64,000 nt of DNA from Crassaminicella indica (GCF_019203185.1 NZ_CP078093.1:1833058-1897057); one strand, 5' to 3'; shown: positions 44,186-53,101, numbered from the stretch's first letter. The notes: generated by a model not told the origin, from the letters alone. Made by a program: numbers and translations.

Positions 44186-45457
44186 TTGATCAAGAGCAAA
44201 AAAAGAATAGAGAAGATATTTGCAATTTCTATTGTAACTGTATTTATGGGGCAGATTTATTTAAGTCCTTTTTCGACAACATTTCGGTTTTCTTTAGGGG
44301 TTATTGTTCTTTCGCTTTTGCTAATCTACTTTAAAAACATTTCTATTATTACTACTACAAATGTTGTAGGGATATGTGTTTTTGTATTTCGATCTTTTGT
44401 ATATATGGTATCTTACCCAGAAGTTGGTTTTGAAGAAGTAATCTCCATTTATTATCCTGTAGGAATATTTTATATATTGTTTGGGATATTATTCAAAATA
44501 TTAGATATAAGAAACAAATTGAATAAATCTATTTTGTTTATAGCATCTTTATGGTTTTGTGATAGCATTTCAAATATGGTAGAGGTTTTTTTGAGAAAGG
44601 AAATGGGTGCATATTCTTTTGAAAGAGTGACGTTAGCTATTATTTTAATAGGAATGATTCGGGCGATTTTTACTATTTATATTTACCATGGGGTTCTTTA
44701 TTACAAGGACAGATATGATAGAGAACAAAGAGAAAAGAAATATAGAGAGCTAATTATGCTTATTGCAAATTTAAAAGCAGAGTTGTTTTTTTTAAGAAAA
44801 TCCACTATTGATATTGAAAATGCTATGAATAAAAGTTATGAACTATATGAAAAACTTCGGGAATCTACTTTAAGAGATCATGCTTTGCTGATAGCGAAGG
44901 ATATACATGAAATAAAAAAGGATTATATTCGTGTGGTTACAGGAATAGAAAAAACATTAAAGGAAGAAAATGATAGCCTATATATGAGTATAGAAGAGAT
45001 TCTTACTATTATTAAGGGGAGTACACAAAAGCTTATTGATATGCAAGATAAAAAGATTATTCTTAGGCTTAAATACAAACATGATTTTAAAACAAATCAA
45101 TTTTATCCATTGATTTCCATATTGAATAATTTAATAATCAATGCAATAGAAGCAATAGAGGACATTGGCGTGATTACTGTCATAGAGAAAATAGATGGAG
45201 ATAATTGTGTTTTTCAGGTTATAGATAATGGTAGTGGTATAGAAATAGAGGATATGGATTTAATTTTTGAACCAGGGTTTTCTACGAAATTTAATATGAA
45301 AACTGGAGAAATGTCAACAGGAATAGGGTTGACGCATGTGAAGCATATTATTGAAAATCATTTTAATGGAAAAATTCATGTGGAATCAGAAAAAAACAAA
45401 AAAACTATTTTTACTGTAATTATTCCAATGAAAACAATGATACAAGGGAAGATGTAA
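44186..45457 (+). CDS. GlnK/DctS-like sensor kinase with multi-pass membrane domain
   Basis: A 423-aa sensor. Residues 10-175 form about six membrane helices. A coiled-coil region carries a candidate phosphoacceptor about His241 in KDIHEIKKDY, without the usual HE(I/L)RTP motif. A GHKL ATPase domain follows, with N-box ILNNLIINAIEAIED, G1 VIDNGSGIEIED and G2 STGIGLTHVKHI. The layout fits the Bacillus GlnK (YcbA) type. The start is TTG 44186 after AAGGTG. One base separates it from the regulator gene. Confidence 0.85.
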   Translation: MIKSKKRIEKIFAISIVTVFMGQIYLSPFSTTFRFSLGVIVLSLLLIYFKNISIITTTNVVGICVFVFRSFVYMVSYPEVGFEEVISIYYPVGIFYILFGILFKILDIRNKLNKSILFIASLWFCDSISNMVEVFLRKEMGAYSFERVTLAIILIGMIRAIFTIYIYHGVLYYKDRYDREQREKKYRELIMLIANLKAELFFLRKSTIDIENAMNKSYELYEKLRESTLRDHALLIAKDIHEIKKDYIRVVTGIEKTLKEENDSLYMSIEEILTIIKGSTQKLIDMQDKKIILRLKYKHDFKTNQFYPLISILNNLIINAIEAIEDIGVITVIEKIDGDNCVFQVIDNGSGIEIEDMDLIFEPGFSTKFNMKTGEMSTGIGLTHVKHIIENHFNGKIHVESEKNKKTIFTVIIPMKTMIQGKM

Positions 45458-45458
45458 A

Positions 45459-46361
45459 GTGAATCATAGATTTTATATTATAGATGATGATAAAGGAGTT
45501 AGAAGAGTTTTAAAAAATATTATTATCCAGTATGATTTAGGAATTGTAATAGGAGAAGCAGACAATGGGAAAGATGCAATAAAGGATATTCAGGCATTAG
45601 ATCCTCATATTGTATTGGTAGATTTATTACTTCCAGGGTTAGATGGAATTAGTATTGTGACAGAAATAAAAAAAATGAAGTGTGCTGTAAACTTTATTAT
45701 GATTTCACAAGTAACATCAAAAGAGATGATATCAAAAGCATATACTATGGGGATAGAATTTTTTATAAATAAGCCTATTAATGTTGTGGAAGTCATATCT
45801 ATTATCAACAAAGTAAAAGAAAAATTAAACATGCACGAAGTGATAAGCTCTTTTGAACAGGCTTTTCATAATATGAGCATGTTAAAAGATTATAAAAGTA
45901 ATATAAAGATACCGACTGTTTCAGAAAGGGATCGTATTAAGAAGGTGCTTTCCCAGTTAGGGATTCTTGGAGAAGCTGGAAGTAATGATCTTGTTGAGCT
46001 ACTTTTATTAATTTTGAAACAGGAAGATACAGAAAAAAATGGATTATTAAACCGAAAATTATCAGAATTATATAAAATGTTAAATAAAAGATACCAGAAT
46101 GATCACAAAACTTCATGTAATATAGGTGCTATAGAGCAGAGGATTAGAAGAGCAATAAATAAAGCATTGAAAAATATCGCAAATATGGGAATTGAAGACT
46201 ATGGAAATGAATTTTTTATAAGATATTCAAATACATTATTTGATTTTAAGGAAGTAAGAAAACAAATGGATTTTGCTAGAGGGAAATCAAATTATGGTGG
46301 GAAAATTAGTATTAAAAAATTTATTGAAGGAATTATTGTTGAATTGAAAAATGTATTTTAA
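45459..46361 (+). CDS. GlnL (YcbB)-type response regulator
   Basis: A 300-aa regulator. It has an N-terminal receiver with IIDDD and phosphoacceptor Asp55 in VLVDLLLPG, and the conserved Lys in INKPI. The C-terminal half (about 145-300) matches the YcbB domain, with IRRAINKALKNIANMGIEDYGNEFF. In Bacillus this pair controls glutamine uptake and glutaminase genes. Here the next gene is a dicarboxylate/amino-acid symporter, its likely target. The start is GTG 45459. Confidence 0.87.
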   Translation: MNHRFYIIDDDKGVRRVLKNIIIQYDLGIVIGEADNGKDAIKDIQALDPHIVLVDLLLPGLDGISIVTEIKKMKCAVNFIMISQVTSKEMISKAYTMGIEFFINKPINVVEVISIINKVKEKLNMHEVISSFEQAFHNMSMLKDYKSNIKIPTVSERDRIKKVLSQLGILGEAGSNDLVELLLLILKQEDTEKNGLLNRKLSELYKMLNKRYQNDHKTSCNIGAIEQRIRRAINKALKNIANMGIEDYGNEFFIRYSNTLFDFKEVRKQMDFARGKSNYGGKISIKKFIEGIIVELKNVF

Positions 46362-46367
46362 AAAGAG

Positions 46368-46395
46368 TCAAAGCTTTTAAAGCTTTGATTTTTAT
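46368..46395 (+). terminator. Terminator after the GlnK-GlnL pair
   Basis: TCAAAGCTTT / AAAGCTTTGA palindrome followed by TTTTT. Confidence 0.75.
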
Positions 46396-46484
46396 TACTG
46401 TCAATAATTAGATAATTCAATAATATGCAAGATGGTGTGAGTATTATTTCGTAGGAAGCTGTTGGATTCTGTAGGGAGGTATAT

Positions 46485-46505
46485 ATGATTACAATAGATA
46501 AATAA
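46485..46505 (+). other. Possible 6-codon leader peptide
   Basis: A strong GGGAGG site with good spacing stands before ATG ATT ACA ATA GAT AAA TAA, 21 bases upstream of the symporter start. It may be a leader peptide or a coincidence. Confidence 0.3.
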
Positions 46506-46525
46506 AAAGAAAAAGGAGGATATGT

Positions 46526-47803
46526 ATGAGTAATAAAAAAATGGGTTTAACAACCAAAATATTTATCGGATTAATTTTAGGTCTTATTACAGGTCTTATT
46601 CTTAACAAAATGGGACCATCTTATTTACGTGATAATATTTTAGTAGGAGGTGTATTTACACTTGTAGGAAAAGTATTCTTAAATGCTATTAAGATGATGG
46701 TTGTACCATTGGTATTTATTTCTTTAGTCAATGGTGCTGCATCTATTTCTGATATTAAAAAACTTGGTAGAGTTGGAAGCAAAACCATTGGATTTTATCT
46801 TGTAACAACAGCAATTGCTATTTCTATTGCAATAGCTCTTTCAACATTTGTTCAACCAGGGGTTGGACTAGATATGTCAGCTCTAGTGAAAACAGAACCA
46901 ACAATTAAGGAAAGTAAGCCTTTGGTAGATGTAGTCATAGATATGGTACCGACAAATCCTATTTCAGCAATGGCGAATGGAAAAATGCTACAAATTATAG
47001 TGTTTGCAATTTTAATGGGTACAGGAATTGCAGCATTAGGAACAAAACTTCAATCTGTGAAAGATGCATTTGATAAAATGAATGACTTGATGATGAAAAT
47101 GGTTGAGTTTGTTATGCTTTTAGCACCTGCTGGTGTATTTTGTTTGATTGCTAAGACTTTCTCAGGATTAGGATTTTCAGCTATGAAGCCTCTAGCAAAA
47201 TATATGTTCTGTGTATTATTTGCATTAGTACTACATGCAGGCTTTACTTATACAGGATTATTAGTAGGATTTACAAGATTGAATCCAATTAAATTCTTTA
47301 AAAAATTCTGGCCTGCTATGGGTGTTGCATTTTCAACTGCAAGTTCAAGCGCTACTTTGCCTGTAACATTAGAAACTGTTGAAGAAAAGCTTGGGGTAGA
47401 TAAGAGTATAGCATCCTTTACAATTCCTCTAGGTGCAACGATCAATATGGATGGAACTGCTATTATGCAAGGAGCTGCAACTATATTTATTTCACAGCTT
47501 TATGGAATTGATTTGACAATGGGGAATATATTGACAGTTATATTAACAGCAACACTTGCTTCAGTAGGAACAGCAGGGGTTCCAGGAGTTGGATTGATTA
47601 TGCTTTCTATGGTGCTTCAAGCAGTAGGATTACCAATAGAAGGAATTGCTATGATTATAGGTATAGATAGAATTTTAGATATGTGTAGAACAGCTATTAA
47701 TATTACTGGAGATGCTATGTGTACAGTAATTATTGCAAAATCTGAAGGAGAATTTAATGAGGCTATATATAATTCAGAAGTAAAAGAAAAGGTAATTGAA
47801 TAA
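46526..47803 (+). CDS. Dicarboxylate/amino-acid:cation symporter (DAACS family)
   Basis: A 425-aa symporter for glutamate, aspartate or C4-dicarboxylates with Na+ or H+. The eight-helix, two-hairpin fold shows the serine-rich loop FSTASSSATLPVTLETVEE and the helix-7 motif INMDGTAIM near residue 311. The C-terminal substrate region is DRILDMCRTAINITGDAM. The Arg in DMCRT favours acidic amino acids with two carboxylates. The start follows AAGGAGGA. It is probably regulated by the adjacent GlnL-type regulator. Confidence 0.9.
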   Translation: MSNKKMGLTTKIFIGLILGLITGLILNKMGPSYLRDNILVGGVFTLVGKVFLNAIKMMVVPLVFISLVNGAASISDIKKLGRVGSKTIGFYLVTTAIAISIAIALSTFVQPGVGLDMSALVKTEPTIKESKPLVDVVIDMVPTNPISAMANGKMLQIIVFAILMGTGIAALGTKLQSVKDAFDKMNDLMMKMVEFVMLLAPAGVFCLIAKTFSGLGFSAMKPLAKYMFCVLFALVLHAGFTYTGLLVGFTRLNPIKFFKKFWPAMGVAFSTASSSATLPVTLETVEEKLGVDKSIASFTIPLGATINMDGTAIMQGAATIFISQLYGIDLTMGNILTVILTATLASVGTAGVPGVGLIMLSMVLQAVGLPIEGIAMIIGIDRILDMCRTAINITGDAMCTVIIAKSEGEFNEAIYNSEVKEKVIE

Positions 47804-47805
47804 TA

Positions 47806-47836
47806 AAAAGGGGATGAGAAGTCATCTCCTTTTTAT
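47806..47836. terminator. Bidirectional terminator between symporter and nadK
   Basis: AAAAAGGGGATGA / TCATCTCCTTTTT stem with a GAAG loop. Confidence 0.88.
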
Positions 47837-48648
47837 TATAAGAATTTTTCTTTTACCTTATTCCAAAAATCATAATCCTTTAATCTTAATATTTTAGGTC
47901 TTAAGTCGGACATTTTTAAATGAATTTCTTCGATTTCATAGTGTTTGTATTCCATACCGTCTGTGATGATAAGGATAGAGTTTTCAAAAGTGTACTCAGG
48001 AAATATTTTTATAGTAGAATTTTCAGGTACAATAATACTAGAGGTAAAAGAACGATAAGCAGTAGTAGTAATAGGTGCTATAGGAGTTATTTGCAATAGA
48101 TTAAGTCTTGGATCTACAATACTTCCACCTAGAGAATAATTATAAGCAGTACTTCCTGTAGGGGTTGCGACTAAAACACCATCTCCACTAAATTTCTCTA
48201 AAAAACTATCATCTAATGAAATATTAAGATGAATAGTTCTGGATTTGTCTCCTTTTATAGCTATTTCATTTATTCCAATTATTTCAATACAGTGAGTTTT
48301 TGTACATACAAGAGCTTCAACAGGATGAAGCTCTTGTATAATATAATCGCCTTTTTCATAACGAAAAATAAATTCATCTAATTGATATGGTGATAACTCC
48401 TGAAAGAAACCTAAGTGTCCTGTATTGATACCGATAATCGGCATATCAGGAAAATTGTTTTCATGTAATGTGCGAAGAAAGGAACCGTCTCCTCCAATGC
48501 ATATAATTAAATCTGCGTTTTGGTCAAATTCTTCTGGTACGAAGAATCCATTTTTTTCAAGCTTGTGTTTTAAAACTCTACTAGTTTCTTTAGAAATAGG
48601 ACGATTGTTAGATACGACATTTACTATACGTGTTTTAATATTGCTCAT
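47836..48648 (-). CDS. nadK: NAD kinase
   Basis: A 270-aa ATP-NAD kinase that makes NADP. GGDGSFLRT at about 52-60 is the catalytic GGDG motif. GINTGHLGFF and the NE/D motif (GINEIAI) follow, then VATPTGSTAYNYSLGG. The ATG at 48646-48648 has no clear ribosome site upstream; a lone tnpB element lies immediately beyond it and may have replaced the original leader. Confidence 0.93.
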   Translation of the reverse strand: MSNIKTRIVNVVSNNRPISKETSRVLKHKLEKNGFFVPEEFDQNADLIICIGGDGSFLRTLHENNFPDMPIIGINTGHLGFFQELSPYQLDEFIFRYEKGDYIIQELHPVEALVCTKTHCIEIIGINEIAIKGDKSRTIHLNISLDDSFLEKFSGDGVLVATPTGSTAYNYSLGGSIVDPRLNLLQITPIAPITTTAYRSFTSSIIVPENSTIKIFPEYTFENSILIITDGMEYKHYEIEEIHLKMSDLRPKILRLKDYDFWNKVKEKFL

Positions 48649-48712
48649 GATATCAGCTTTATAAGATCTATAAAAATCTTAATAAATATATATAAATTAT
48701 AGATTTTATTCA

Positions 48713-48850
48713 TACACTCAATATTTTTACAATATTAGTGTACATAATAGCATTTCTCTACAATGCTATACCGCAAGCCAACGGTACTTTTGTTCACTTC
48801 CTTTCTTAAAATCAAGCAACTAATTTTCCAAAATGAAAATGTAGAGTAGT
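48713..48850 (-). ncRNA. Candidate omega-RNA / right end of the tnpB element
   Basis: Three hairpins stand in a row just past the tnpB stop. They are TACCG / CGGTA (48769-48786), GCATT / AATGC (48750-48766) and a longer ACACT..AATATT / AATATT..AGTGT (48713-48742). Position and folding fit the right end of IS605-type elements, from which TnpB guide RNAs are processed. The guide part would run below 48713. This is inferred from family knowledge. Confidence 0.4.
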
Positions 48851-50005
48851 TACTTGATTTATATTCTTATAATTCAATGTTTTATTTTTATTGTGTTTAT
48901 TAAAAATGTTGATGCTTGAATTAATATCCCTATCTAATGTCATACCACACGTACACTTATAAACTCTTTTTGATAATTCCATGCTCTTTCGATTACCACA
49001 ATTTGAACAAGTTTTAGAGGTATAAGCTTCATTTATATAAACCACTTTAACATCATGCAATTTTGCCTTGTATGTTAAAAATGTCTTGAATTTACCTAAC
49101 CCCCAATTTTCTTTTATACTTCTGTTTAATTTTGTTAAATTTGATTTTTTAATCATTTGCTCTTGTGATAAATCTCCAAGAATTAATTCTTTATTATTTA
49201 AGACTAAATATTTTGTTATAGTATGAATAAAATGCTCTTGTTGTTTCTTTCTTTTCTCATATAATCTTTTTAAAGCCTTAGTTAACTTTTTATATCTTCC
49301 ACTACCCTTTTTCTTTGTATCTCTCATTGACCTTACTTCATCTATTTTTTTATTCCAATACTTATCATATCTTGGGTTTATAATTTCAATAACTTCTCCA
49401 TTTTGATTTATACCTGTTGCAAATTTAGAAATCCCTAAATCTATTGCCAAAATATTACTTTTGTTGTTTTCTTTTTTGTTAACTTCATAAGACACAGAAA
49501 TTAAATATTTGTTTCTAACTTTAATAATCCAAACCTCTCCATAATTTGTTGGTATTTCATTAACATCTACTTTTATTTCATAAAAACCTAATTTAATTCT
49601 ATCTTCTTTTATTTTCACATATTGCTTAGGTGTTTTAAGTGGATAAAAATAATCTTTATCCTTATATCGAGGAAGTCTAGTTTTTTCTCCTCTACTTCTT
49701 TTTTTAACACAATTATCATAATCTACTGCTAGATCCATACAAACTGCATGAAGATATTTTGCATATACTTTTGCATAATCTGTATTTTGCTCACGTAGTA
49801 GCTTAATTTGACTTCTCTGTTCTGTCATTTTCATGTTTTTATTGTAACAAGTATAATATTCTTTTCTTTGAGCTAAATAAGTATTATAAAGGAGTTTACA
49901 TAAAAAACTATCTCTTTCTATATCTGCTATTTGCTCTTTTGTAGGGTGTATTTGAATTTTTTTGCATAATACAATACTATTTTCATTTTTCTTCTTGAAT
50001 CCCAT
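48812..50005 (-). CDS. tnpB: TnpB, RNA-guided nuclease of an IS605-type element
   Basis: About 397 aa. The N-terminal domain is followed by a split RuvC nuclease: RuvC-I LAIDLGISKFAT with about Asp191, and RuvC-III DRDINSSINIF with its Asp near 360. A four-Cys zinc finger (CSNC...CTC) lies just before RuvC-III. At the RuvC-II position the usual E-D-L reads G-D-L (ELILGDLSQEQM), so the canonical Glu is missing. No tnpA lies nearby, so the element is not autonomous. ATG 50005 and TTG 50011 both lie behind an AAGGAG site. Confidence 0.88.
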   Translation of the reverse strand: MGFKKKNENSIVLCKKIQIHPTKEQIADIERDSFLCKLLYNTYLAQRKEYYTCYNKNMKMTEQRSQIKLLREQNTDYAKVYAKYLHAVCMDLAVDYDNCVKKRSRGEKTRLPRYKDKDYFYPLKTPKQYVKIKEDRIKLGFYEIKVDVNEIPTNYGEVWIIKVRNKYLISVSYEVNKKENNKSNILAIDLGISKFATGINQNGEVIEIINPRYDKYWNKKIDEVRSMRDTKKKGSGRYKKLTKALKRLYEKRKKQQEHFIHTITKYLVLNNKELILGDLSQEQMIKKSNLTKLNRSIKENWGLGKFKTFLTYKAKLHDVKVVYINEAYTSKTCSNCGNRKSMELSKRVYKCTCGMTLDRDINSSINIFNKHNKNKTLNYKNINQVTTLHFHFGKLVA

Positions 50006-50011
50006 CTTCAA

Positions 50012-50402
50012 AAATCTCCTTTACCACTTTTTTTATTTTCTTTTGCTTATAACCTCTACTACCATAAAGCCTAGCAGAAAAAACATGAACTATTGTCATT
50101 TTGAATACATTAATATCACCTCTGATATTATAACACCATAGATGTGCAAATCGTTCAATAGATTTTTATATATTTTTATCAACTGTTAAAGTCACCTTCT
50201 TTATTATTTAGTACATTTTAACATATCCATTATTTTTATAAAAGAATAAAGATCATATAAAGATTATTGGTAAAATAAAAGAAAAGTAGTCTAAAAGTTT
50301 TAGACAAGGAAATATTAGTATTAGAAAAAGATTTGAAATTGACGGAAATATAATAAGACAATATAATAAAAAATAGACATTTTAAGATAGTAGGTGAATT
50401 GA
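50012..50402. other. Intergenic stretch, probably the left end of the tnpB element
   Basis: No gene. It has a short hairpin (AATATCACCTCTGATATT near 50111-50128) and a GTCTAAAAGTTTTAGAC palindrome near 50289-50305. The precise left boundary of the element cannot be fixed by eye. Confidence 0.4.
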
Positions 50403-51317
50403 TTGAAAAGAGAAGAGAGTGAAATTCGTTCAGATGTACTAACATTTTATGTAGATGAAGAACATTCAGGATTATCCTTAAAAGAGGTATTGTATGATCA
50501 GATGAGATTATCAAGTAGATTAGTAAGAAAGGCAAAAAGAAAGAAAAATATAAGGGTCAATGGCAATCGTATTTCATTTCATGCTATTTTACGAAGAGGA
50601 GATATTGTTGAAGTTATTATGGAAGAAGAACCAAATCAATTTGAGCCTGAAGATATACCAGTAGAAGTAGTATATGAAGATGTTGACTTACTTATTGTTA
50701 ATAAACAGCCTGGAATTGTTGTACATCCTACAAGACGACATCCTACAGGTACTATGGCAAATGCTCTTATCAATTATATGATAAAGAAGGGTGAAAGCTT
50801 TAAAATAAGATTTGTAAACAGATTAGATAGAGATACTTCAGGACTTATTATAATTGCAAAAAATCCATATGCTCAACAAGAGCTGTCAAAGCAAATGCAG
50901 GAAAATAAGGTGGAAAAAATATATCTATCTGTAGTAAAGGGGGTTATCAAAGAGCATAAAGGAACTATTGATGAGCCTATTGGAAGACCCGACCCAGATA
51001 ATATTCAAAGGAAGGTTTATGCTCAAGGGCAGCCATCTATTACGCATTATGAAGTGATTGATCGTTTAGATGATGCAACGGTGATTAGGGTAAAATTAGA
51101 AACAGGAAGAACTCATCAGATTCGTGTACATATGTCACATATTGGATATCCTTTGATTGGTGATGAGCTATATGGTTATGTAGATGAAAAACTTATAAAA
51201 AGACAAGCACTACACGCAGAAAAATTAATTTTTTATCAGCCGAGAACAAATGAACTGATAGAAGTAACAGCCCCTATACCAAAAGATATAAAACAGCTTA
51301 TTGAGAAGTTAAGATAA
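50403..51317 (+). CDS. RluD-family RNA pseudouridine synthase
   Basis: A 304-aa enzyme that isomerises uridine in rRNA. It has an N-terminal S4 RNA-binding domain (about 20-80). The catalytic domain has NRLDRDTSGL with active-site Asp142 and the later GRTHQIRVHM motif. The length fits the RluC/RluD group. Start TTG 50403 follows TAGGTGA. It is transcribed alone and ends in a terminator. Confidence 0.9.
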   Translation: MKREESEIRSDVLTFYVDEEHSGLSLKEVLYDQMRLSSRLVRKAKRKKNIRVNGNRISFHAILRRGDIVEVIMEEEPNQFEPEDIPVEVVYEDVDLLIVNKQPGIVVHPTRRHPTGTMANALINYMIKKGESFKIRFVNRLDRDTSGLIIIAKNPYAQQELSKQMQENKVEKIYLSVVKGVIKEHKGTIDEPIGRPDPDNIQRKVYAQGQPSITHYEVIDRLDDATVIRVKLETGRTHQIRVHMSHIGYPLIGDELYGYVDEKLIKRQALHAEKLIFYQPRTNELIEVTAPIPKDIKQLIEKLR

Positions 51318-51346
51318 AAGAATTGGGAGAAGTTTCCCAATTCTTT
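51316..51346 (+). terminator. Terminator after the pseudouridine synthase gene
   Basis: AAGAATTGGGA / TTCCCAATTCTT stem. Confidence 0.85.
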
Positions 51347-51435
51347 GTGCTTGAATAGATGAAAAAATATGAACTTTGACTTGTGTTAATATAATCAACA
51401 GCTAACAATTATAATACAAGAGGTGTATTGTTACC

Positions 51436-52470
51436 ATGAATTTTAAAAAATATATATTGGATAAAAAATATTTAATTTTATTTTATATTATTTTAATGAC
51501 TTTTATATCATTGGTAATATATTTAGATATAACCGTAAAGGTAAGTATTAATAATATATTGTATATAAATTTTGTTTCTATTGTTTTGCTTTTATTTTAT
51601 TTGATAGGAGAATATTTAGTATATAAGAGGTATTATGAAGATATAAATTATATTTTAAAAAATAGAAAAGAAGATATAATAAATTGTTTACCTAATCCTA
51701 ATAATTATGTACATAGCTTGTATAATGAACTTTTAATTAATATTTATAATCAGCAAAATGAAAAAATAGATAAATTACATGAAGAAAAAAAGGAAAATTT
51801 GGAATTCATGACTTCGTGGGTACATGAAATAAAAACTCCTATTTCAGTAAGTAGGCTTATTATAGAGAATAGCATGTCAAAATCTAAAGAAGAAATATTA
51901 GATAGTTTAGAAGAAGAAATAGATAAAATAGAAAATTATGTGGAACAAGCACTGTATTATTCAAGATTAGATGATTTTTCAAAGGATTATTTGATAAATG
52001 AAATAAATATAGAAAAAGTTGTAAAAGAAGTTATAAAAAAACATGCTAAGACATTTATAAATAAAAGGATTAAAATTAATATTGAAGATATAAATATGAG
52101 CGTAAATACTGATAAGAAATGGTTAATATTTATTATAAATCAAATTATAGATAATTCATTGAAGTATACAAGTGAAGATGGATATATAAAAATTAACATT
52201 GAAAAAGATGGAAAAGAAAAGAGGCTTGTGATTGAAGATAATGGAATAGGAATAAAAAAAGAAGATATATCAAGAATATTTGATAGAGGATTTACTGGAT
52301 ATAATGGGAGAAAGAGTTATAAGTCTACGGGAATGGGACTTTATTTATCAAAGAGATTAGCGATAAAATTGGGACATGATATAACTGTAGAGTCAAAATT
52401 TAAAGAATATACAAAAGTTATAATTCATTTTCCTAAGCTTATAGATTATTTTACTGTTACAAAATCGTAA
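51436..52470 (+). CDS. BceS-like intramembrane-sensing histidine kinase
   Basis: A 344-aa kinase with two N-terminal helices (about 12-31 and 39-62) joined by a very short outer loop, the layout of BceS-type kinases that sense through a partner ABC transporter. The H-box TSWVHEIKTPIS has phosphoacceptor about His130. The N-box is IINQIIDNSLKYTSEDG, and the G boxes are EDNGIGIKKED and STGMGLYLSKR. No regulator gene precedes it; the likely partners are the BceAB-like transporter and the regulator at 56940. A BceR-box-like sequence overlaps its stop codon. Confidence 0.88.
   Translation: MNFKKYILDKKYLILFYIILMTFISLVIYLDITVKVSINNILYINFVSIVLLLFYLIGEYLVYKRYYEDINYILKNRKEDIINCLPNPNNYVHSLYNELLINIYNQQNEKIDKLHEEKKENLEFMTSWVHEIKTPISVSRLIIENSMSKSKEEILDSLEEEIDKIENYVEQALYYSRLDDFSKDYLINEINIEKVVKEVIKKHAKTFINKRIKINIEDINMSVNTDKKWLIFIINQIIDNSLKYTSEDGYIKINIEKDGKEKRLVIEDNGIGIKKEDISRIFDRGFTGYNGRKSYKSTGMGLYLSKRLAIKLGHDITVESKFKEYTKVIIHFPKLIDYFTVTKS
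52457..52470 (+). promoter_or_regulatory. BceR-box-like site upstream of the redox cassette
   Basis: TTACAAAATCGTAA fits TnACA-N4-TGTAA with one mismatch. It overlaps the last codons of the kinase gene and lies 95 bases before the TlpA-like gene. A close copy lies before the transporter at 54111. Confidence 0.55.
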
Positions 52471-52564
52471 GATTAATATTTTGTTTTGTAAGATAAATGA
52501 ATTGTTAAAATCAAATAAATCGTATAAAATGTAAAAGTAGTTTATTTTGTAAAGGAGTGAAAAT

Positions 52565-53092
52565 ATGAGGAAATTTATTAGTTTTATACTTATATTTATT
52601 ATAGGTATAAGTATTGTAGGCTGTGGAGAAAAAAAAGAAGAAGTATCTTTAAATGATTTAAAAGCTATGCCAGAATTTGAACTAAAAGATGTAAATGATA
52701 AAGATGTTAATAATGAAATATTTAAAGATAATAAGCTTACAATGGTAAATATTTGGGCAACTGGCTGAGGTGCGTGTATAGAAGAGATGCCTGAGGTTCA
52801 GGCATTATATACTGAGATGAAAGAGCAAGGAGTAAATGTAATAGGGATTGTTGCTGATGGTATTGATAATGAAATAGTTGTATTAGACGTTTTAAGAAAA
52901 AGTGATGTGACATTTAAAAATATTATACCAAATGATAAATTTGTAGATGATTTTTTAAATAAAATAAATGCAGTGCCGACAACTATATTTGTAAATAGCA
53001 ATGGTGAAATAATTGGTGAACCAGTAATTGGATCAAGGGATAAAGAAGGATATAAAGAAATAATAGAAGAAGCTTTAAAAAACGTAAAATAG
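52565..53092 (+). CDS. TlpA-like thioredoxin-fold lipoprotein, predicted selenoprotein (Sec68)
   Basis: A 175-aa lipoprotein when the in-frame TGA at 52766-52768 is read as selenocysteine. The lipobox is IVGC with about Cys20. The thioredoxin region reads VNIWATG-U-GAC-IEEMPEVQ; the family normally has WATWCGPC here, so Sec68 replaces the first catalytic Cys and Cys71 is the partner (U-x-x-C). The cis-Pro loop AVPTTIFV and the end motif follow, so the fold is complete past the TGA. A hairpin suited to a bacterial SECIS lies right after the TGA. Neighbours (a CXXC peptide and a NapH-like Fe-S protein) fit extracytoplasmic thiol redox. A nonsense mutation is the alternative, but the TGA position and hairpin argue against it. 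Confidence 0.82.
52769..52812 (+). promoter_or_regulatory. Candidate bacterial SECIS element
   Basis: An 8-bp perfect stem ATGCCTGA / TCAGGCAT (52787-52794 and 52798-52805) capped by GGT. An outer GTATA / TATAC stem (52776-52780 and 52808-52812) sits below an unequal internal loop. The apical GG is 26 bases after the TGA. Spacing and apical GG fit known bacterial SECIS hairpins, which SelB must find just after the UGA. All of it lies within coding sequence. Confidence 0.7.
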
Positions 53093-53101
53093 GTGAATGA
53101 T

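Noticed and set aside
52766-52768. UGA in the TlpA-like gene as a simple nonsense mutation or two separate genes
   Set aside because: Its position at the catalytic Cys, the intact downstream coding and the adjacent SECIS-like hairpin make selenocysteine more likely. I cannot exclude a mutation without the sel genes.
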